From NCBI RefSeq assembly GCF_036346875.1, contig NZ_CP107852.1:5952001-6016000 (forward strand): a stretch of 64,000 bases of DNA. Reading direction: 5' to 3'. Source of the DNA: Nocardia sp. NBC_00508. Its GTDB lineage: Bacteria > Actinomycetota > Actinomycetes > Mycobacteriales > Mycobacteriaceae. This document shows, piece by piece, positions 8,707 through 15,962 of the stretch. The notes beneath the pieces were generated by a model, which saw only the letters and a program-made list of their open reading frames with translations, had not been told where the DNA came from and ran no database searches. The first letter of the stretch is position 1, and each line of letters starts with the position of its first letter. Both the position numbers and the translations under genes were made by a program.

Positions 8707-9033
8707 ATGTGTCTTGCGGTACCAGGCAAAGTGCTCAGCCTGCACGAGCGGGACGGCACGTTGATGTCGGTCGTCGATTTCGGCGGTGTGCACAAGGACG
8801 TGTGCCTGCAATACATCCCGGACGCGGCGGTCGGTGACTATGTCGTGGTCCATGTCGGCTTCGCGATCCAGCGGCTGGATGAGGAGTCCGCACTGCGCAC
8901 CCTGGCCGAGTTCGAGCACCTGGGCGTACTGAACGAGGAATTCGGCGACGGGTTCGAGATCGCCGCAAAGCAGGCGGGTGTGCAGAACCCCGCCGCCGAG
9001 CCACCACGCGAGGAACCGGAGGCGACGTCATGA
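8707..9033 (+). CDS. hypC: Hydrogenase maturation chaperone HypC (second copy)
   Basis: A second HypC/HybG-type chaperone of 108 residues. It begins MCLAVPGKVLSLHE with Cys2 and has the DYVVVHVGFAIQRLDEESA segment. Compared with the first copy it has about 28 extra C-terminal residues, rich in Glu and Pro. AAGGAG at 8695-8700 precedes the ATG by six bases. Its stop overlaps the hypD start (ATGA), and HypC and HypD act as a complex, so this copy is the more likely direct HypD partner. Confidence 0.95.
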   Translation: MCLAVPGKVLSLHERDGTLMSVVDFGGVHKDVCLQYIPDAAVGDYVVVHVGFAIQRLDEESALRTLAEFEHLGVLNEEFGDGFEIAAKQAGVQNPAAEPPREEPEATS

Positions 9034-10142
9034 AGTATCTGGACGAATTCAGCAACCCCGAGCTGGCCCGGCGCCTGCTCGATCGGATCCGCGCCGCGAC
9101 CAGCCGTCGCTGGGCGATCATGGAAGTCTGTGGCGGACAGACCCATTCGATCATCCGCCACGGCATCGACCAGCTGCTGCCCGACCAGATCGAGATGATC
9201 CACGGCCCCGGCTGCCCGGTCTGCGTCACCCCGCTCGAGGTGATCGACAAGGCGCTGGAGATCGCCGCGCGGCCGGGGGTGATCTTCTGCTCGTTCGGTG
9301 ACATGCTGCGCGTGCCCGGCAGCGCCAAGGACCTGTTCCAGGTCAAGAGCGAGGGCGGCGACGTCCGGGTGGTCTACTCGCCGCTGGACGCGCTCAACCT
9401 GGCCAAGGAGAATCCCGACCGCGAAGTCGTGTTCTTCGGCATCGGCTTCGAAACCACTGCCCCGGCCAACGCCATGACCGTGTACCAGGCGAAGCGGCTC
9501 GGCATCCGGAACTTCTCGCTACTGGTGTCGCACGTGCTCGTCCCACCGGCCATCGCCGCGATCATGGAATCGCCAACCTGCCGGGTGCAGGGCTTCCTCG
9601 CCGCCGGACACGTCTGCACCGTGATGGGTACCCACGAATACCCGCCGCTCGCCGAGAAGTACCGGGTCCCGATGGTGGTCACCGGCTTCGAGCCGCTGGA
9701 CATCCTGGAGGGCATCCGGCGCACCGTGCTGCAACTGGAATCGGGCAGGCACGAACTGGAGAACGCCTATCCGCGCGCGGTGTCCGCGGCGGGCAACCCC
9801 GCGGCGAAGGCCATGCTGCAGGACGTCTTCGACGTCACCGACCGGGCCTGGCGCGGCATCGGCGTGATCCCGCGCAGCGGCTGGCAGCTGTCGGAGCGCT
9901 ACCGCGAATTCGATGCCGAACACCGGTTCGCCGTCGGAGACCTGCACACCGCCGAGTCGACGATCTGCCGCTCCGGCGAAGTGTTGCAGGGATTGATCAA
10001 ACCGAACGAATGCGCGGCCTTCGGCAAGCAGTGCACGCCGCGAAACCCGTTGGGCGCCACCATGGTCTCCTCCGAGGGCGCGTGCGCGGCCTACTACCTG
10101 TACCGGCGGCTGGATCTGCCCGCGGCGGTGGCTCATGCGTGA
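9030..10142 (+). CDS. hypD: Hydrogenase maturation protein HypD
   Basis: HypD is the 4Fe-4S scaffold on which Fe(CN)2CO is assembled. The 370-residue protein has the family motifs CGGQTH (Cys34), GPGCPVC (Cys62, Cys65), GFETTAP, and C-terminal cysteines around ICRSGEVLQGLIKP and KQCTPRNPLGATMVSSEGAC. The start overlaps the stop of the second hypC; the end overlaps hypE by eight bases. Confidence 0.97.
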   Translation: MKYLDEFSNPELARRLLDRIRAATSRRWAIMEVCGGQTHSIIRHGIDQLLPDQIEMIHGPGCPVCVTPLEVIDKALEIAARPGVIFCSFGDMLRVPGSAKDLFQVKSEGGDVRVVYSPLDALNLAKENPDREVVFFGIGFETTAPANAMTVYQAKRLGIRNFSLLVSHVLVPPAIAAIMESPTCRVQGFLAAGHVCTVMGTHEYPPLAEKYRVPMVVTGFEPLDILEGIRRTVLQLESGRHELENAYPRAVSAAGNPAAKAMLQDVFDVTDRAWRGIGVIPRSGWQLSERYREFDAEHRFAVGDLHTAESTICRSGEVLQGLIKPNECAAFGKQCTPRNPLGATMVSSEGACAAYYLYRRLDLPAAVAHA

Positions 10143-11211
10143 GGAAGGCGCCGCCCCAGCGACGATCGACATGGAGGGCTGGGTCTGCCCGATGCCGCTG
10201 CGGGACTCGCCGAACATCGTGATGGGCCACGGCGGCGGCGGTGCCATGTCCGGCGAGCTGATCGAGCATTTGTTCCTGCCCGCGTTCGGCGCGGCCGCGC
10301 ACGCGGATCTGGGCGACTCCGCGGTGGTCACGCTCGGCGGCGCGCGGCTGGCCTTCTCCACCGATTCGTTCGTGGTCAAGCCGATCGTGTTCCCCGGCGG
10401 CACGATCGGCGAGCTCGCGGTCAACGGCACGGTCAACGACCTGGCCATGTCCGGTGCGCGCCCGATGGTGCTGTCCACCGCGTTCATCCTGGAGGAGGGC
10501 ACCGCGCTCGCCGACATCGCCCGCATCGCGCAGGACGTCGGCACCGCGGCCTTGGCGGCCGAGGTCCAGTTGGTCACCGGCGATACCAAAGTCGTCGATG
10601 CCGGGCACGGTGACGGGATCTACCTCAACACCACCGGAATCGGTCTGGTAGACCCCCATGTGGACATCCGGCCGCAGCGCGCGACCCCAGGTGACGTCGT
10701 GCTGGTCAGTGGGGATATCGGCGTGCACGGCGTGGCGGTGCTCAGCTGTCGCGAGGGACTGGAGTTCGGTACCACCGTGCTCAGCGACACCGCGCCACTG
10801 CACGGGTTGGTGGCCGCGATGCTGGCCACCGGCGCCGATGTACATGTGCTGCGCGATCCCACCCGTGGCGGCGTCGCGGCGTCGCTGAACGAGATCGCCC
10901 GCGCCGCGAATACCGGTGTGGCGCTGGACGAGCGGCGCCTTCCGGTGCCCGACGCGGTGCGCGATGCCTGTGGGCTGCTCGGGCTGGACCCCATGTACGT
11001 GGCCAACGAGGGCAAGCTCCTGGCATTCGTCGCTCCCGAGGACGCCGACCGCGTGCTCGCGGCCATGCGGCAACACCCGCTGGGTGCGCAGGCCGCGGCA
11101 ATCGGCCAGTGCGTCGCCGAGCATCCCGGGATGGTGGTGGCTCGCACGGCGCTCGGCGGCACCCGCGTGGTGGATCTGCCCGCAGGCGAACAGCTTCCGC
11201 GAATCTGCTGA
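10135..11211 (+). CDS. hypE: Hydrogenase maturation protein HypE
   Basis: HypE dehydrates its C-terminal thiocarboxamide to thiocyanate and gives the cyanide to iron. It is a PurM-like ATP-binding protein of 358 residues with HGGGGAMSGELIEHLF near the N-terminus, STDSFVVKPIVFPGG, NDLAMSGARP, RDPTRGGVAASLNE, and the invariant C-terminal PRIC, whose final cysteine (Cys358) receives the carbamoyl group from HypF. It overlaps the end of hypD. hypA and hypB, needed for nickel delivery, are not in the visible part of the operon. Confidence 0.97.
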   Translation: MREEGAAPATIDMEGWVCPMPLRDSPNIVMGHGGGGAMSGELIEHLFLPAFGAAAHADLGDSAVVTLGGARLAFSTDSFVVKPIVFPGGTIGELAVNGTVNDLAMSGARPMVLSTAFILEEGTALADIARIAQDVGTAALAAEVQLVTGDTKVVDAGHGDGIYLNTTGIGLVDPHVDIRPQRATPGDVVLVSGDIGVHGVAVLSCREGLEFGTTVLSDTAPLHGLVAAMLATGADVHVLRDPTRGGVAASLNEIARAANTGVALDERRLPVPDAVRDACGLLGLDPMYVANEGKLLAFVAPEDADRVLAAMRQHPLGAQAAAIGQCVAEHPGMVVARTALGGTRVVDLPAGEQLPRIC

Positions 11212-11246
11212 CCCGGCGGATTCGAAATCGGTGAAAGGTCCTGCTG

Positions 11247-11996
11247 ATGTCCGGTGGCGGAGCGGAGATGTTCGCCCGGTACGCCTACGCGCCCAATCGG
11301 CTCGGCTACTGCGGGCCACCCGACGCGGCCGCACTGCGGGACGGGTCGGACGAGCAGGTGCGTGCGGTGGCGCGCCGGTTCACCGGCGCATGGCCCTATC
11401 TCCAGGTGATGGCGAGGATGACCGGCATCGCCGATCCGCTGGATCGCCGCCTCGTCGAGTCCTACTGGCTGGGCGGCGGGGTGGGCGCTGCCCTGGAGCC
11501 CGCCGAGTTCACCGCCGAGCTGCTGGCACTCCTCGGCCCGGTCGCGGGCGGGTACTGGACGCACTTGAACCCCCAGCTGTCCGAGGAGGCTGCGGCCAAC
11601 CATTGCTTCCACGTCTTCGGCGTATACCCGTGGTCGCGGCTGCTCGGCCACGGTTCGGAGCATCCTCTGCACGTGCTCGACAGCTGCCGGATCACCTGGG
11701 GAACGGTGCTCGACCGTACCGATACCGAGATCGCGCTGCGTTGTCGCAGACTCCATTGGGACGGACAGCGTCTGGGCTTGTCACCGGAAACGGTGCGGCA
11801 CATGCCGATTCGGGTGGACGGTTATGCGGCCGTGCCGGACGTGTCGGGAGGGGAGCGGGTCGCGGTGCACTGGGGGCGACTATGCGGACGCCTCGACGAA
11901 GCGCAAGTGCCCGCTCTGGAAGCGGGGACGGTGCGTCAGTTGGAGGCCACCAATCGGCGGCTCGCCCGCGCAGCGGCGCGGCCGGTGTCTCGGTGA
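11247..11996 (+). CDS. DUF6390-like hydrogenase-operon protein
   Basis: A 249-residue protein of unknown function, which I place in DUF6390 from memory; such genes often follow hypE in actinobacterial hydrogenase operons. Recognisable stretches are FARYAYAPNRLGYCGPPD near the N-terminus and HCFHVFGVYPWSRLLG in the middle. It has no signal peptide or membrane helix. The ATG at 11247 follows GAAAGGTCC at 11232-11240. It lies 35 bases after hypE in the same direction. A role in hydrogenase maturation or targeting is inferred only from context. Confidence 0.8.
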   Translation: MSGGGAEMFARYAYAPNRLGYCGPPDAAALRDGSDEQVRAVARRFTGAWPYLQVMARMTGIADPLDRRLVESYWLGGGVGAALEPAEFTAELLALLGPVAGGYWTHLNPQLSEEAAANHCFHVFGVYPWSRLLGHGSEHPLHVLDSCRITWGTVLDRTDTEIALRCRRLHWDGQRLGLSPETVRHMPIRVDGYAAVPDVSGGERVAVHWGRLCGRLDEAQVPALEAGTVRQLEATNRRLARAAARPVSR

Positions 11997-12036
11997 GGAA
12001 AGTTGTTCTCTGGCGTCGAGAATCGGAGGTAAGAAC

Positions 12037-12273
12037 ATGGCTGTCGGAACCTTCTCCTACCAGAATGCCTCGGGCTACCCCGGTGAGATCGAAAATCCGG
12101 ACGAGTACCGGACCTACAACATCGACATCGGAAAAGGTTCGGTGGACAACCGGACCAATGCCACCGTTCGCCTCTATACGCGGCGTGATGGTCAGGGCGA
12201 TTCCGACTATCTGAACCCGAATTCCAGCACGTACACGGACAAGAGCTACCAGAGTTGCGTATTCACCACCTGA
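12037..12273 (+). CDS. Unknown 78-residue protein
   Basis: A small protein, rich in Tyr, Asn, Ser, Thr and Asp, without a hydrophobic helix and with a single cysteine near the C-terminus. The start at 12037 is supported by GGAGGT at 12024-12029 with seven bases of spacing, one of the best ribosome sites in this region. The composition (many YxN, DSDY, NSS patterns) suggests a beta-rich or secreted-like small domain, but there is no signal peptide. It lies 40 bases after the DUF6390-like gene and before the hairpin at 12392, so it may be the last gene of the hydrogenase operon. Confidence 0.65.
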   Translation: MAVGTFSYQNASGYPGEIENPDEYRTYNIDIGKGSVDNRTNATVRLYTRRDGQGDSDYLNPNSSTYTDKSYQSCVFTT

Positions 12274-12391
12274 TGTACCCGGGCTCGACCGGCGGGCCCG
12301 AAGCATCCGGCATGCCTCACCACGGCAGCAACGATGAGCGGCGATGACGTCGTGCCGCGGAGGCTCGCCTACGGTGCGGTCCGGCATGGCG

Positions 12392-12420
12392 AAGGGCCGC
12401 GCGATCCCTGCGCGGCCCTT
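12392..12420. terminator. Bidirectional hairpin terminator between hydrogenase operon and lexA
   Basis: An 11-base-pair perfect stem (12392-12402 with 12410-12420; left arm AAGGGCCGCGC) around a 7-base loop. The A run on one side and TT on the other are short, as usual in high-GC actinobacteria. It lies between the convergent 78-residue gene and lexA and could stop transcripts from both. Confidence 0.75.
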
Positions 12421-12441
12421 GGTCTTTCGCCACCCGGGTGG

Positions 12442-13158
12442 TCAGATCTTGCGGATGACCGTGACGACCTTGCCGAGGATCTGGGCGTCGTTGCCGGGGA
12501 TCGGCTCGAAGACCGGATTGTGCGGCATCAGCCAGACGTCCTTGCCGGTGCGCTTGAAGGTCTTCACCGTGGCCTCGCCATCGATCATCGCCGCGACGAT
12601 CTCGCCGTTGTCGGCGACGTTCTGTTGCCGTACGACCACCCAGTCGCCGTCGCAGATCGCGGCGTCGATCATGGACTGTCCGACCACCTTCAGCAGGAAC
12701 AGCGAACCGTCGCCGACCAGTTCACGCGGCAGCGGGAACACGTCCTCTACGGCCTGCTCGGCCAGGATCGGACCACCGGCGGCGATGCGGCCCAGCACCG
12801 GGACGAACGTCGGCACCGGCCGCTCGGCGTCGGCGTCGTCCGCCGCGGCGCCCGGCAAGCTGGTCACGGACCGCACCGCTTCGTCCAGGCCCCGGACGTC
12901 CACCGCGCGTGGCCGATTCGGATCGCGGCGCAGGTAGCCCTTGCGCTCCAAGGCCCGCAGCTGATGGGCCACCGACGAGGTGGACGTGAGCCCCACGGCG
13001 TCGCCGATCTCCCGGATGCTCGGCGGGTAGCCGCGTTCGCTCACCGAGGTCCGGATCACCTCCAGCACCTTGCGCTGACGCACGGTGAGTTCCGCCCCGG
13101 CACCCGTCGAGTCGGCGCCGATTTCGGTCTCGTCCCCCGTGTCGTCTGTGTGCCTCAC
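12442..13158 (-). CDS. lexA: LexA SOS repressor
   Basis: Represses DNA-damage genes and cleaves itself when RecA filaments form. The 238-residue protein has an N-terminal winged helix (LTVRQRKVLEVIRTSV, then TSTSSVAHQLRALERKGYL), an acidic linker, the cleavage bond Ala127-Gly128 in RIAAGGP, and the Ser162/Lys199 catalytic pair in GQSMID and TVKTFKR. The acidic 20-residue N-terminal extension before the helix is common in actinobacteria. The region upstream holds a well-matched LexA box at 13264-13279, about 105 bases from the start, consistent with autorepression. Confidence 0.97.
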   Translation of the reverse strand: MRHTDDTGDETEIGADSTGAGAELTVRQRKVLEVIRTSVSERGYPPSIREIGDAVGLTSTSSVAHQLRALERKGYLRRDPNRPRAVDVRGLDEAVRSVTSLPGAAADDADAERPVPTFVPVLGRIAAGGPILAEQAVEDVFPLPRELVGDGSLFLLKVVGQSMIDAAICDGDWVVVRQQNVADNGEIVAAMIDGEATVKTFKRTGKDVWLMPHNPVFEPIPGNDAQILGKVVTVIRKI

Positions 13159-13263
13159 CGCAACCGCCCTTTCCTGCTGTGCCCCGGCCGGCCCGCCCGG
13201 CGCGTGTGTTCCTGGCTTGTCAAGTCTTCGGTCCTTCGAATCTAGTCCGGTAACGCCGATGTA

Positions 13264-13279
13264 TCAAACATCTGTTCGA
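13264..13279. promoter_or_regulatory. LexA box, lexA-proximal
   Basis: TCAAACATCTGTTCGA matches the actinobacterial LexA consensus TCGAAC-N4-GTTCGA at 11 of 12 defined positions. It lies about 105 bases upstream of the lexA start on the minus strand and is the probable site of lexA autorepression. Confidence 0.75.
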
Positions 13280-13328
13280 CGCATGTCGGGGTGTTTCTGC
13301 TGACTTTGTCGGCGGGCCGTGGTAGAAA

Positions 13329-13382
13329 TCGAACATCAGTTCTTCGAACACATGATCGAATATGCGGTGAACATGTGTTCGA
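13329..13382. promoter_or_regulatory. Cluster of LexA boxes upstream of the divergent SOS gene
   Basis: Three sites sit in 54 bases. The best, 13344-13359 (TCGAACACATGATCGA), matches 11 of 12 positions. The flanking ones at 13329-13344 (TCGAACATCAGTTCTT) and 13367-13382 (GTGAACATGTGTTCGA) match 10 of 12. The last site ends 54 bases before the start at 13437. The layout resembles the lexA-Rv2719c intergenic region of mycobacteria. Confidence 0.7.
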
Positions 13383-13436
13383 ACAGCGAGCATCGGCTCG
13401 AACGGCGGCGGAGCACCCACTACGGAGGTTTGTCCG

Positions 13437-13904
13437 ATGAGTACTGCGATCAGCGAGACCACCCCACCGATCGGCGGGACGGACGCGGCGCTCGCTCGCC
13501 GCGTCGTCGATCTCGATCCGGCGGAGGACGATCTGGGGTATGACACCGCCCGGCGAGTGCTGTGTGGCGGTACGCGCTCGAGGGCGTTGACGCCCACGCA
13601 TCGGTCCGCGGTCGATCGGCGCCCGCGCGATTCGCGTCCTGATGGCGGTGTGGCCGGATATGGCACCGGCGCAAGGGCTTTCGTGCGCACGCAGGCCTCC
13701 GGAGTGCATCCGATGCGTCGCGTCGAGCAGGCGCAGATCGGGTTCGCCGCGCTAGCCGTCGCGGCGCTGCTCACCGCCTTGGTGGTGGCGGGGCTCATCG
13801 CGCTGGCGCACGCGCGCTCGGGCGACTGGGGTGGCGCATCCGGTGGATCGGCCCCCGCGGTGGTGGACGGCGCGGAGGGGCATGGCGAGGCGCACCCGCG
13901 CTGA
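13437..13904 (+). CDS. Small single-pass membrane protein in the position of SOS division inhibitors (Rv2719c/DivS)
   Basis: The 155-residue protein has a hydrophilic, Arg-rich N-terminal half, one transmembrane helix at residues 101-123 (starting IGFAALAVAALLTALVVAGL) and a short Gly/Asp/Glu-rich outer tail. Divergent orientation from lexA and three LexA boxes upstream strongly suggest SOS induction. In mycobacteria the gene here is Rv2719c (ChiZ), with a cytoplasmic arm, a membrane helix and a LysM domain; in corynebacteria it is divS. No LysM is visible here, so a DivS-like, LysM-free division regulator is the best guess. The ATG at 13437 follows GGAGG at 13424-13428. Confidence 0.75.
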   Translation: MSTAISETTPPIGGTDAALARRVVDLDPAEDDLGYDTARRVLCGGTRSRALTPTHRSAVDRRPRDSRPDGGVAGYGTGARAFVRTQASGVHPMRRVEQAQIGFAALAVAALLTALVVAGLIALAHARSGDWGGASGGSAPAVVDGAEGHGEAHPR

Positions 13905-14026
13905 CCGGGGAAAGCGGCCACTGGAGGCGGCCGGAATTGTTGATCGTCAAACTAGAACGTGTTGCTACCGTGCTGAGAAAGTGATCTGGGCAACACTGCC
14001 CGAACGATGTCGGGACTTTTCAGCAC

Positions 14027-15280
14027 ATGACACGTCGCACCGCCGGCCGCTCGGTCCGCCTCTTCGCTCGCGCCGCCGCGTTGTCGCTGTGCCTCGTCTT
14101 CGGACTCGGCACGCAGCAGACCGCGCAAGCCGAACCCGTCTACGCGGCCTATCTCGATCTGCCCTCCGTCAATGGTGACGGCGCGGGCGGGGGTGGCCTG
14201 AATCCACTTCTGCCGCTGGATGAATCGATTCTGGCGCAGGCGGTGCACGAGGCGCGGACCGACGGCGTGGCTCCACGCCGTTACGCGACGCTGCTACACC
14301 AGTATTGGTTGGTGGTCGCCACCCGCAACGCCGCCATCGACCTGGCGGCCTGGGATCCCGGTCGTGGCCCGCGGGCGAACGAACGCACATTCAGCCAGGT
14401 GTACGTCAACTATCTGCGGCTGGCCACGCGGCATCCGGAGTTCTATTGGGCGGGCCTGGCCGGGATCGCGGGCGGATCGTTCGCCTCCGGATTCTTCGAC
14501 ATGGGCGATGCGGGGATCGTCCTGGACGTGCCGGGCATCCATCAGCTCGGCAACGCCATGGCCGATCTGTTGCGCGCCACCCCGGCGGAATTGGTGGGTG
14601 CGCTGCCGGAGGACATCCGGCTGCTGGCCACCGAGGGCTCCCGGCTGAGCGCCGAGGACGTCACCTGGTACCAGACCCGCTTGATGATCATGCAAAAGCA
14701 CATCTTCACCGACCTGGTGCCGATGCACGAGGCGTACGCCGCGCTGGGCATGCGCGGGATCGACGAGATGTACGCGGCGGGCGTGCTCGACGACGGCATC
14801 CACGCGGCCTGGGAGTCGATCGCCGCGGGCACCCGGGACGGCTACATCGACGCGTTGATCCGGATGACCGACCGGGAGCAGAACGACATCGTCGCCGACC
14901 AGTGGGACGAAACGGCGGCGGGCCGTGCACCCATCGGCCGCGTTCTGACCTATGTCAGCACCGTCGTGGGCAAACCCGGCGTCCCGGGCGTCCGCGCACC
15001 CGGCGTGTTCGCCCCCACGGTGGTTCGCGTCGATGTGTCGGGCCGCAGCCTGGCGCTGCGCGCCCCGCTGCCCGATTTCAACTGGGCCGACCGCGCGACC
15101 CGCTGGGAGTACATCACCGGTGACCTGGTGCCGCGCCACATCGACATGGAAACCGACGCCGTTCTGGCGGGCGCGGTCCTCGGCGAGCCGCTCCGGAGCA
15201 AACTCGCCCGCGGCCGCCTGGCGGCACGGTTGCCGGACCTTCTCACGGACCTGACCGCGCACTGGCAGATCGCCGGATGA
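14027..15280 (+). CDS. Secreted protein of unknown function
   Basis: A 417-residue protein with a clear Sec signal peptide: basic start (MTRRTAGRSVRLFAR), hydrophobic core (AAALSLCLVFGLG) and a probable cleavage site after AQA at residue 35. The mature part is mostly helical by composition, with no cysteines or known active-site motif that I recognise. The ATG at 14027 fits the signal peptide exactly. It lies between the lexA-linked membrane protein and nrdR, a position empty in mycobacteria, and has its own 122-base upstream gap. Function unknown. Confidence 0.85.
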   Translation: MTRRTAGRSVRLFARAAALSLCLVFGLGTQQTAQAEPVYAAYLDLPSVNGDGAGGGGLNPLLPLDESILAQAVHEARTDGVAPRRYATLLHQYWLVVATRNAAIDLAAWDPGRGPRANERTFSQVYVNYLRLATRHPEFYWAGLAGIAGGSFASGFFDMGDAGIVLDVPGIHQLGNAMADLLRATPAELVGALPEDIRLLATEGSRLSAEDVTWYQTRLMIMQKHIFTDLVPMHEAYAALGMRGIDEMYAAGVLDDGIHAAWESIAAGTRDGYIDALIRMTDREQNDIVADQWDETAAGRAPIGRVLTYVSTVVGKPGVPGVRAPGVFAPTVVRVDVSGRSLALRAPLPDFNWADRATRWEYITGDLVPRHIDMETDAVLAGAVLGEPLRSKLARGRLAARLPDLLTDLTAHWQIAG

Positions 15281-15490
15281 GCCGATCGATCCCGCGGTAG
15301 CCGGGAGGGAGTGGGACGATCCGGGCACCCAGACGGGTATTCTCGAAGTGTTATGCAGGTATTCCGCGTGTCGAACGGGGAATACTTGGTGCCGGGGTAT
15401 AGACCTCCTGTACACGTGCTCGCCGGAACGATCATCGCGATCGGTGGCCGGTCCGGACGCGAGCACGCGCATCGACGAAGGATTTCTCGG

Positions 15491-15961
15491 ATGCATTGCC
15501 CGTACTGCCGACACCCGGACTCCAGGGTCGTGGACTCGCGCGAAGCCGACGAAGGCGCGGCCATTCGCCGTCGCCGCGCCTGCCCGCAGTGTGGTCGGCG
15601 GTTCACCACGGTGGAAACCGCGATCCTGTCCGTGGTCAAGCGCAGCGGGGTCACCGAGCCGTTCAGTCGCGAGAAGGTCATCCGTGGCGTACGCCGCGCG
15701 TGCCAGGGCCGCGAGGTCGATGACGACGCGCTGAACCTGCTCGCGCAGCAGGTCGAAGACACGGTGCGCGCCAAGGGTTCTCCGGAGGTGCCCAGCCACG
15801 AGGTGGGCCTGGCCATCCTGGGGCCGCTGCGTGATTTGGACGAGGTGGCCTACCTTCGGTTCGCCTCGGTCTACCGATCGTTCACCTCGGCCGAGGATTT
15901 CGAACGCGAGATCAGGGAGATGCGGCAGGCCCGCGCCGAGGCGCTGTCGGCCGCCGACTGA
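15491..15961 (+). CDS. nrdR: Ribonucleotide reductase repressor NrdR
   Basis: Controls ribonucleotide reductase genes in response to ATP and dATP. The 156-residue protein has an N-terminal zinc ribbon (MHCPYC, Cys3/Cys6; CPQCGRRF, Cys31/Cys34) and an ATP-cone domain (ILSVVKRSGVTEPFSREKVI). The ATG at 15491 gives the standard N-terminus; the frame is open about 180 bases further upstream but that part does not match the family. The 210-base stretch before it (15281-15490) shows no gene, and I saw no NrdR box there. nrdR lies near lexA in mycobacteria too. Confidence 0.96.
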   Translation: MHCPYCRHPDSRVVDSREADEGAAIRRRRACPQCGRRFTTVETAILSVVKRSGVTEPFSREKVIRGVRRACQGREVDDDALNLLAQQVEDTVRAKGSPEVPSHEVGLAILGPLRDLDEVAYLRFASVYRSFTSAEDFEREIREMRQARAEALSAAD

Positions 15962-15962
15962 C

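Noticed and set aside
15281..15490. NrdR box or riboswitch in the nrdR leader
   Set aside because: No ACACWATATATWGTGT-like palindrome and no recognisable riboswitch core were seen in this 210-base stretch.
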